DNA of 64,000 nucleotides from contig OY288167.1 of the NCBI GenBank assembly GCA_958439195.1, positions 27,270 to 91,269 on the forward strand, written 5' to 3'. The position numbers and the translations under genes are program-made. The DNA is from an uncultured Paracoccaceae bacterium (lineage in GTDB: Bacteria > Pseudomonadota > Alphaproteobacteria > Rhodobacterales > Rhodobacteraceae). The notes below the pieces were generated by a model. The model made no database searches, was not told the origin of the DNA, and saw only the letters and a list, made by a program, of their open reading frames with translations. Below, piece after piece: positions 57,742 through 64,000 of this stretch. Each line of letters begins with the position of its first letter. The stretch's first letter is position 1.

Positions 57742-59223
57742 ATGCAGCCTGACATCCTGATCATCGGGTCCGGCATGGGCGGGGCCACGCTGGCGGCGGG
57801 GCTTGCGCCATCGGGGCGGCGGATCGTGATTTTGGAACGGGGCGAGCGTCTGGTAGATGGGCCAGAGGCGCGCGATCCGGCGGCGATCTTTCAGCGCGGG
57901 CATTTCAAGCCGAAAGAGACGTGGCGTGATGCCGAGGGGCGGGCCTTCAACCCCGGAAATTATGCCTGCGTGGGCGGGAACACCAAGTTTTACGGGGCGG
58001 TGCTGCTGCGCTATCGTGCGGCGGATTTCGCGCCCTTGCGGCATTTGGGCGGTGTCACGCCGGGGTGGCCCATCGGCTATGACGTGCTGGAGCCATTCTA
58101 TTCCCGCGCTGAGGCGCTGTATCGGGTGCGGGGCGATGCGGCGGGCGACCCGACCGAGCCGCCAAGGTCTGCGCCCTATCCTTTTCCCCCTGTGCCAGAT
58201 GAGCCGGACATTGCCGCGCTGCGGGCGGCGTTCGGGCGGCAGGGGTTGCATGTTTCGGCGCTGCCTTTGGGGGTGGATATTGACGCCTGGCTGCGACGTG
58301 CGCCGACGACTTGGGATGCCTTTCCCGATACAACAGGGGCCAAGTCGGATGCGGAAAGCTGTGGGCTGGCCGAGGCGCTGCGTTATCCGAATGTATCGCT
58401 AATGACGGGCGCGCGGGTGGTTCGGTTGCTGGCCCAAGGGCGGCGGGTGACGGGGGTGGAGGTAGAGCGGGAGGGGCGGCGAGAGGTGATTTCCGCGCCT
58501 GTCGTCTGTCTTTGTGCCGGGGCGGTGATGTCGGCGGCGTTGCTGTTGGCATCGGTGAATGCAGACCATCCGCGCGGGTTGGCCAATGCGTCCGATCAGG
58601 TGGGGCGGAATTTCATGAACCACAATCTGACGGGGATGGTGGCGTGGAACCCGCTGCGGCGGAACCGGTCAATTTATGAAAAGACCATCCAGATCAATGA
58701 CTGGTATCTGACCGGCGGGCCGGAGGGTGAGCCGCTGGGGAATATCCAGATGCTGGGTCGGATCACCGGGCCGATATTGGCGGGCGAGGCGGGGCTGCCT
58801 TTGTGGCTGGCGCGGCATGTGGCGGATCATTCGATCCATATCATGGCGATGTCGGAAGATCTGCCCGATCCGAATTCGCGGGTGATGTGGCGCGATGGCG
58901 GTGTGGTGCTGGATTGGCGGCGGACGAACACGCAGGCGCATGATCTGCTGGTGGGGCGGCTGAAGCAGGCGATGCGGCGGGCGGGGTGGCCTATCGTGCT
59001 GTCGCGCGGGTTTCCGAAATCCAAGCCCAGCCATCAATGCGGCACTGCGCGGATGGGGGATGACCCTGCGGCATCCGTGGTGGATGCGAACCTGCGGGCG
59101 CATGATCTGGATAACCTATACATCGTGGATGCGTCGGTTCTGCCGACCTCTGCCGCCGTGAACCCGTCGCTGACCGTGGCGGCGCTGGCCTTGCGGGCGG
59201 CGGGGCACATCGCGGCAGGGTGA
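57742..59223 (+). CDS. GMC-family flavin oxidoreductase
   Basis: A 493-residue FAD enzyme. ILIIGSGMGGATLAAGLAPS is the dinucleotide-binding motif and ILERGE the following acidic strand; GNYACVGGNTKFYGAVLLRY is the GMC signature region, and HQCGTARMGDDPAASVVDAN then LYIVDASVLPTSAAVNPSLT the C-terminal substrate/FAD part with the catalytic His. It oxidises an alcohol or sugar-like substrate; the acceptor and substrate are unknown. GAGGAAAG is upstream. It may be cotranscribed with the bestrophin gene. Confidence 0.9.
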   Translation: MQPDILIIGSGMGGATLAAGLAPSGRRIVILERGERLVDGPEARDPAAIFQRGHFKPKETWRDAEGRAFNPGNYACVGGNTKFYGAVLLRYRAADFAPLRHLGGVTPGWPIGYDVLEPFYSRAEALYRVRGDAAGDPTEPPRSAPYPFPPVPDEPDIAALRAAFGRQGLHVSALPLGVDIDAWLRRAPTTWDAFPDTTGAKSDAESCGLAEALRYPNVSLMTGARVVRLLAQGRRVTGVEVEREGRREVISAPVVCLCAGAVMSAALLLASVNADHPRGLANASDQVGRNFMNHNLTGMVAWNPLRRNRSIYEKTIQINDWYLTGGPEGEPLGNIQMLGRITGPILAGEAGLPLWLARHVADHSIHIMAMSEDLPDPNSRVMWRDGGVVLDWRRTNTQAHDLLVGRLKQAMRRAGWPIVLSRGFPKSKPSHQCGTARMGDDPAASVVDANLRAHDLDNLYIVDASVLPTSAAVNPSLTVAALALRAAGHIAAG

Positions 59224-59342
59224 GCGAGGAAAACGCCACGGGCCAGAAATTGCGCTATATGCAATGGCAAGAGGAGTTGGGCCAGTTCGTGTGGCGGTTG
59301 TGCCTGCGGATTGGACAGGGTGCCTGAGCGGGGAGGCTTTCG

Positions 59343-60461
59343 GTGCTGGACTACAGCCATGACTGGCGGCTTGTGATTGCGGCCTTTGCCATCGCCTTTA
59401 TGGCGGGGTTTACAGGTCTGTCGCTGACGCGGGGCGTGTCGCGCCGGTCGGTGGGCGAGCGGAAGGTGGCGGTGTCGATGGCCGCCGTGGCGTTGGGCGG
59501 CGGCATCTGGTCGATGCATTTCGTGGCGATGCTGGGGCTGCAACTGCCGATCCTTTATACGTATGACGCGTTGACGACGCTGGTTTCGGCGCTGGTGGCG
59601 ATCCTGATGACGGGGCTGGCGCTGTTGATCCTGCATTTCCGGGCGCGGACGCGGCGGATGCTGGTGCTGGCGGGGGTGATCATCGGGTTGGGCATTTCGC
59701 TGATGCATTACATCGGCATGTCGGGGATGGAGTTGTGCCGCCCGGTCTATACGCCCTTGGGGATTGGCGGGGCGTTGGTGGCATCAGTGGTGCTGTCGGT
59801 GATGGCGGTGCGGGTGGCCTATTCCGAACGGGGGCGGCGCAACATCGTCTTGGGGACGATGGGCTTTGGCGCGGCGGTGGTGATGGTGCATTTCATTGCT
59901 ATGGCAGGGACGGGGTTTTTGCCCGATGGGGTGGCGGGGGCGGTTGGCCCGGCGCTGAGCAATGAGACGCTGGCCATCATCGTGACGCTGGCGGCGTTTC
60001 TGATTTCGGCCGCGTTTCTGTTGACGGGGATCACCTTTGCGCCGTCACCGGACGAGGTGGCGGCGGTGGCCCCAGTCGCGCCTGTCGCGTTGCGCGCCGC
60101 ACCCGCCCCGGTGGTGCGGGCCGAGGTTGCAGCGTTGCGGGTGCCGCATGAAAAGGAAGGGCGGACCTATTTTCTGGACCCGGCCACGATTTCGGCGGTG
60201 CGGGCCGAGGGGCATTACACGGTGGTGCAGAAGGGGGCGGATGCGCTGTTCTGCCCGTGGTCGATTTCCGAGGCCGAGGAACGGCTGTCCCCGCTGGGAT
60301 TCATGCGTGTGCATCGCAGCTATTTGTTGAACCCTGCCCATGTGGTGAAGTTCGAGCGGCTGAAGGATTCCGGGCAATGCAGCGTGGAGGGGGCCGAAGC
60401 TCTGCGCATTCCGGTGAGCCGTGCGCGGCTGGCAGAGTTGCGCGAGGCGTTGGGTCTGTAG
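59343..60461 (+). CDS. coxC: MHYT-domain membrane regulator with LytTR DNA-binding domain (CoxC-like)
   Basis: A 372-residue protein. The first ~235 residues have seven helices with three MHYT-type repeats: SMHFVAM (His59), LMHYIGM (His122) and MVHFIAM (His183), thought to hold copper or bind a diatomic gas. A Pro/Ala linker leads to a LytTR domain (about 268-372: TYFLDPATISAVRAEGHYTV, GFMRVHRSYLLNPAHVVKFE, IPVSRARLAELREALGL). This architecture matches CoxC/CoxH of Oligotropha carboxidovorans, and coxM, coxS and coxL follow in the same order. Start GTG 59343 with GGGGAGG upstream. Likely senses CO or redox state and controls coxMSL. Confidence 0.82.
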   Translation: MLDYSHDWRLVIAAFAIAFMAGFTGLSLTRGVSRRSVGERKVAVSMAAVALGGGIWSMHFVAMLGLQLPILYTYDALTTLVSALVAILMTGLALLILHFRARTRRMLVLAGVIIGLGISLMHYIGMSGMELCRPVYTPLGIGGALVASVVLSVMAVRVAYSERGRRNIVLGTMGFGAAVVMVHFIAMAGTGFLPDGVAGAVGPALSNETLAIIVTLAAFLISAAFLLTGITFAPSPDEVAAVAPVAPVALRAAPAPVVRAEVAALRVPHEKEGRTYFLDPATISAVRAEGHYTVVQKGADALFCPWSISEAEERLSPLGFMRVHRSYLLNPAHVVKFERLKDSGQCSVEGAEALRIPVSRARLAELREALGL

Positions 60462-60466
60462 CCCTG

Positions 60467-60500
60467 TCGCAGTTCATGCGGATATTTCGCAGTTCGTGCA
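60467..60500 (+). promoter_or_regulatory. direct repeat upstream of coxM (candidate LytTR-regulator binding site)
   Basis: TCGCAGTTCATGC (60467-60479) and TCGCAGTTCGTGC (60487-60499) are direct repeats with a 20-base period. The 9-mers GCAGTTCAT and GCAGTTCGT match the known LytTR half-site pattern [TA][AC][CA]GTTN[AG][TG] at eight of nine positions. They stand about 100 bases ahead of coxM and right after the regulator gene. A single similar CAGTTCGTG occurs at 59283, before the regulator itself. Confidence 0.6.
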
Positions 60501-60598
60501 AAAGAGCGCCGCGTTCGTTTGTCGCCGCTCAACCCTTGGCCGGATCACCATAGCCTTCTGTCCAACTGCGCGGGACGGACGCAGGACGGGAGGATTAC

Positions 60599-61453
60599 AT
60601 GATACCATCGGCCTTTGAATATCACCGGCCGGGCGACCTTGCGTCGGCCATCGGGATTTTGACGGAACATGGCGATGAGGCGCGGGTCATCGCGGGGGGG
60701 CATAGCCTGATCCCGATGATGAAGCTGCGGATGGCGTCGGTGGGCCATCTGGTCGATCTGCAATCGGTAGCCGAGTTGAAGGGGATTACCGTTGCGGGCG
60801 GTCAGGTGACCATCGGCGCGATGGTGACGCAGGCCGAGTTGATCAGCCATGAGGGGCTGGCCAAGGCCGCGCCCATCTTGCGCGAGGCGGCCTTGCAGAT
60901 CGCCGATCCGCAGGTGCGCTATGTGGGCACGGTCGGGGGCAATGTGGCCAATGGCGATCCGGGCAATGACATGCCGGGGTTGATGCAGTGCATTGATGCG
61001 CAGTTCACGCTGGTCGGGCCGGGGGGCAGCCGCGAGGTGGCTGCGCGCGAGTTTTTTCACGGGCTTTATGCAACCGAGCGGGGGGATGACGAGATCCTGA
61101 CCAGCATCCGTTTTGCGGCCACGAGTGGCGGTTACGCCTATGAAAAGCAGAAGCGCAAGATTGGCGACTATGCCACGGCGGCGGCGGCGGTGCTGTTGAC
61201 GAAGGCCGGAGGGAAGGTCGCCCGCGCCTCTATCGCCATGACCAATCTGTCGGATACGCCGGTCTGGTCCGAGGCGGCGGGGGCGGCGCTGGAGGGCAGC
61301 GATTGTGATGCCGATGCGGTGATGGCGGCGGTGGCCGCGATGCTGGGGGATATTGACCCGCAGCAAGACAATCGCGGGCCGATTGCGTTCAAGAAACATG
61401 TGGCTGGCGTGATTTTGGGCCGTGCGATTGCGCGTGCCTGGTCACGGGCCTGA
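60599..61453 (+). CDS. coxM: carbon monoxide dehydrogenase medium (FAD) subunit
   Basis: A 284-residue flavoprotein of the xanthine-oxidase family. IPSAFEYHRPGDLASAIGIL leads to the FAD motif VIAGGHSLIPMMKLRMASVG (AGGHS) and VGTVGGNVANGDPGNDMPGL (TVGGN). The C-terminal CODH FAD domain ends FKKHVAGVILGRAIARAWS. It carries electrons from CoxS [2Fe-2S] clusters to quinone. GGAGG precedes the ATG. Followed by coxS after 12 bases. Confidence 0.94.
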   Translation: MIPSAFEYHRPGDLASAIGILTEHGDEARVIAGGHSLIPMMKLRMASVGHLVDLQSVAELKGITVAGGQVTIGAMVTQAELISHEGLAKAAPILREAALQIADPQVRYVGTVGGNVANGDPGNDMPGLMQCIDAQFTLVGPGGSREVAAREFFHGLYATERGDDEILTSIRFAATSGGYAYEKQKRKIGDYATAAAAVLLTKAGGKVARASIAMTNLSDTPVWSEAAGAALEGSDCDADAVMAAVAAMLGDIDPQQDNRGPIAFKKHVAGVILGRAIARAWSRA

Positions 61454-61465
61454 GGGGGGAGAGCC

Positions 61466-61957
61466 ATGGGAAAGAAGATGCAAGTCAGCCTGACCGTGAA
61501 TGGTGAGGTGCATGACATTCTGGCCGAGCCGCGCGAACTGCTGATCCATACGCTGCGCGAACGCCTGGGGATCACCGGGCCGCATATCGGCTGTGAGACC
61601 AGCCATTGCGGCGCCTGCACGGTGGATATGAACGGCAAGTCGGTGAAGGCCTGCACGGTGTTCGTGGCGCAGGCCGAGGGCGCGCAGATCACCACTATTG
61701 AAGGCTTGGGTAACCCGGACGGGTTGCATGTGTTGCAGCGGACGTTCCGCGAGCATCACGGGTTGCAATGCGGCTATTGCACGCCGGGGATGATCACCCG
61801 CGCGCATCGGTTGCTGATCGAAAACCCGAATCCGACCGAGGAAGAGGTGCGCTTTGGCATTGCCGGGAACCTGTGCCGTTGCACCGGATACCAGAACATC
61901 GTGAAGGCCATTCTGGCCGCCGCGTCCGAGATGAATGCGAAGGAGGCCGCGGAATGA
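61466..61957 (+). CDS. coxS: carbon monoxide dehydrogenase small (iron-sulfur) subunit
   Basis: A 163-residue protein with two [2Fe-2S] clusters: the plant-ferredoxin type (GCETSHCGACTVDMNGKSVK) and the four-helix-bundle type (CGYCTPGM ... LCRCTGYQNIVKA). Length and both cysteine sets are normal for CoxS. It overlaps coxL by four bases (ATGA). Confidence 0.96.
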   Translation: MGKKMQVSLTVNGEVHDILAEPRELLIHTLRERLGITGPHIGCETSHCGACTVDMNGKSVKACTVFVAQAEGAQITTIEGLGNPDGLHVLQRTFREHHGLQCGYCTPGMITRAHRLLIENPNPTEEEVRFGIAGNLCRCTGYQNIVKAILAAASEMNAKEAAE

Positions 61958-64000
61958 ACGACCTGACACCAAGCCGCGAAGAGCGGATTGCCAACCTGAA
62001 AGGCATGGGGTCCAGCCGCAAGCGGGTGGAGGATGTTCGCTTTACCCAGGGCAAGGGGAACTATGTCGACGACATCAAGATGGCAGGGATGCTGTTTGGC
62101 GATTTCGTCCGCTCGCCCTATGCCCATGCGCGGGTGAAATCCATCAATGCTGATGCGGCACGCGCGCTGCCGGGCGTGGTGGCGGTGTTGACGGCGGCGG
62201 ATCTGGCGCCGCTGAACCTGCACTGGATGCCGACGCTTGCGGGTGACAAGCAGATGGTGCTGGCCGATGGCAAGGTGCTGTTCCAGGGGCAGGAGGTGGC
62301 CTTTGTCGTGGCGACCGACCGCTACATCGCCGCCGATGCCATCGAACTGGTGGAAGTGGATTACGAGGAACTTCCCGTCATCGTGGACCCGTTCAAGGCG
62401 CTGGAGCCGGATGCGGCGGTGCTGCGTGAGGATTTGAACGGGATCATGTCGGGCGCGCATGGCCCGCGCAAACACCACAACCACATATTCCTGTGGGAGG
62501 TGGGCGACAAGGAGGCGACGGATCAGGCGCTGGAGGCGGCGGATGTGGTGGCCGAGGAGATGGTCTATTACCACCGCACCCATCCCTGCCCGCTGGAAAC
62601 CTGTGGCTGTGTCGCCAGCATGGACAAGGTGAATGGCAAGCTGACCGTCTGGGGCACGTTTCAGGCGCCGCATGTGGTGCGGACCGTGGCTTCGCTTTTG
62701 TCGGGGATTGAGGAGCACAATATCCGCGTCGTTTCGCCCGATATCGGGGGCGGGTTTGGCAACAAGGTGGGGGTATACCCCGGCTATGTCTGTTCCATCG
62801 TCGCGTCGATCGTTACGGGGAAGCCCGTGAAATGGGTTGAGGACCGGATGGATAACCTGATGGCCACGGCATTCGCCCGTGACTATTGGATGAAGGGCCG
62901 GATCAGCGCCACGAAAGAGGGCAAGATCACCGCGCTGCATTGCCATGTGACGGCGGATCACGGGGCGTTTGATGCTTGCGCAGACCCGACGAAGTTTCCG
63001 GCGGGGTTCTTCAGCATCTGCACCGGGTCGTATGACATTCCGGTGGCCTATGTGGGCGTCGATGGCGTCTATACGAACAAGGCCCCCGGCGGCGTGGCCT
63101 ATCGCTGTTCGTTCCGGGTGACGGAGGCGGCCTATTTCATCGAACGGATGATTGAGGTGCTGGCGATTGAATTGGGGATGGATGCGGCCGAGTTGCGGCG
63201 CATCAATTTCATCCGCAAGGACCAGTTCCCCTATCAATCGGCGCTGGGCTGGGAATATGACTCGGGCGATTATCACACCGCATGGGACAAGGCTTTGGCG
63301 GCGGTGGATTATACCGGGCTGCGGGCCGAACAGGCGCAGCGGCTGGCGGAGTTCAAGGCGGGCAAGACGCGCAAGCTGATCGGGATCGGGCTGACGCATT
63401 TCACAGAGATTGTGGGGGCGGGGCCGGTGAAGAATTGCGACATCCTGGGGATGGGGATGTTCGATTCCTGCGAGATTCGGATTCACCCGACGGGCAGCGC
63501 GATTGCGCGGTTGGGCACGATCAGCCAAGGGCAGGGCCATGCGACGACCTTTGCCCAGATCATCGCCAGCGAAATCGGGTTGAGCGCCGACTCGATCACC
63601 GTCGAGGAAGGGGATACGGATACCGCGCCTTACGGCCTGGGCACCTATGGCAGCCGGTCAACGCCCGTTGCAGGGGCGGCGACCGCGCTGTGTGGGCGCA
63701 AGATCCGGGCCAAGGCGCAGATGATCGCGGCCTGGCTTCTAGAAGTGCATGAGGGCGATCTGGAATGGGATGTGGATCGGTTTCAGGTGAAAGGCGCACC
63801 CGAGCGGTTCAAGACCATGAAGGAAATCGCCTATGCGGCCTATAATCAGGCCATTCCGGGGATCGAGCCGGGGCTGGAGGCGGTGTCCTATTATGACCCG
63901 CCGAACATGACCTACCCCTTTGGTGCCTACATCGCGGTGATGGAGATTGACGTCGATACGGGCGAGCATGAGGTGCGGCAGTTCTATGCGCTGGACGATT
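61954..64000 (+). CDS. coxL: form I carbon monoxide dehydrogenase large (molybdenum) subunit, 3' end beyond window
   Basis: The first 682 codons of an ~800-codon gene. It starts MNDLTPSREERIANLKGMGS, has SSRKRVEDVRFTQGKGNYVD and VVSPDIGGGFGNKVGVYPGY, and the active-site loop GGVAYRCSFRVTEAA with Cys385. AYRCSFR is the form I signature, where this Cys binds the Cu of the [CuSMoO2] centre; form II proteins have AYRGAGR. The enzyme oxidises CO to CO2 in the cytoplasmic-membrane-associated CoxMSL complex. The 3' end and any coxDEFG maturation genes are outside the window. Confidence 0.95.
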   Translation, partial: MNDLTPSREERIANLKGMGSSRKRVEDVRFTQGKGNYVDDIKMAGMLFGDFVRSPYAHARVKSINADAARALPGVVAVLTAADLAPLNLHWMPTLAGDKQMVLADGKVLFQGQEVAFVVATDRYIAADAIELVEVDYEELPVIVDPFKALEPDAAVLREDLNGIMSGAHGPRKHHNHIFLWEVGDKEATDQALEAADVVAEEMVYYHRTHPCPLETCGCVASMDKVNGKLTVWGTFQAPHVVRTVASLLSGIEEHNIRVVSPDIGGGFGNKVGVYPGYVCSIVASIVTGKPVKWVEDRMDNLMATAFARDYWMKGRISATKEGKITALHCHVTADHGAFDACADPTKFPAGFFSICTGSYDIPVAYVGVDGVYTNKAPGGVAYRCSFRVTEAAYFIERMIEVLAIELGMDAAELRRINFIRKDQFPYQSALGWEYDSGDYHTAWDKALAAVDYTGLRAEQAQRLAEFKAGKTRKLIGIGLTHFTEIVGAGPVKNCDILGMGMFDSCEIRIHPTGSAIARLGTISQGQGHATTFAQIIASEIGLSADSITVEEGDTDTAPYGLGTYGSRSTPVAGAATALCGRKIRAKAQMIAAWLLEVHEGDLEWDVDRFQVKGAPERFKTMKEIAYAAYNQAIPGIEPGLEAVSYYDPPNMTYPFGAYIAVMEIDVDTGEHEVRQFYALDD

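Noticed and set aside
56449..58251. 600-codon minus-strand open frame across the bestrophin and GMC genes
   Set aside because: His/Arg/Pro-rich with no domain; both plus-strand genes have clear family motifs.
61774..63540. 588-codon minus-strand open frame across coxL
   Set aside because: Antisense shadow of coxL, whose plus-strand frame carries the active-site loop.

Overview
The window is a GC-rich, gene-dense chromosomal segment of an alphaproteobacterium, most likely a member of the Rhodobacteraceae (Rhodobacter/Roseobacter group). The case rests on a SAM/SAH-type riboswitch ahead of metK, a phosphatidylcholine synthase gene, a DUF6614-type small protein, AcuI, and an interspersed repeat ending in TATTT..GCCAAGATGAA that, as I recall, is typical of this family. 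No rRNA, tRNA, CRISPR array, transposase or prophage gene was found. The genus cannot be fixed from this window.

1-30 kb is mostly core metabolism and information processing. It opens with the 3' end of lnt, then riboswitch-metK, a VOC protein, a YdcZ-type transporter and trmB. An MBL-fold hydrolase reads against trmB. Next come aroA-cmk-SDR, a DUF6614 gene, rpsA, ihfB, lapA-like and trpF, then a reversed DUF4394 gene with palindromes, then trpB. Two secreted PepSY-like proteins with low-complexity tails precede a membrane-anchored LuxR-type regulator. After these are DUF2237, a large DUF2339 membrane protein, ileS, a DUF3253 gene, an EamA transporter, a reverse-strand run fsa-DUF484-xerC-pcs, and divergent priA.

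29-39.5 kb starts with a third PepSY-like protein, whose coding tail and downstream flank carry two separate 12-bp tandem arrays. It continues with an MFS transporter, msrA, two methyltransferases (one is prmA), a small membrane protein, a DUF1127 protein and ruvC-ruvA-htpX-ruvB plus a conserved hypothetical. Several intergenic spacers hold clusters of short AT-rich palindromic hairpins.

39.5-49.5 kb is an acetate locus: promoter-acs, adk, DUF4212 small symporter subunit, VC_2705-type sodium/solute symporter, a cNMP-binding/CBS/DUF294 protein, a membrane protein, a stand-alone receiver, and a 694-residue protein that joins a degenerate membrane histidine kinase (Glu at the phospho-His position) to an intact DEDDh 3'-5' exonuclease. 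This is the most unusual protein in the window. acuI follows in convergent orientation.

50.7-56.5 kb is a catabolic locus of unknown substrate. An ABC importer and a GntR/FCD regulator on the minus strand diverge from FAH, RraA-family and beta-hydroxyacid dehydrogenase genes on the plus strand; the shared spacer holds three related TACGA-type motifs. A bestrophin-like channel and a GMC oxidoreductase follow.

59.3-64 kb is a cox locus: an MHYT-LytTR membrane regulator (CoxC-like), coxM, coxS and the first two thirds of coxL. CoxL carries the AYRCSFR active-site loop of form I aerobic CO dehydrogenase. A direct repeat with a 20-bp period, resembling LytTR binding sites, lies between the regulator and coxM.
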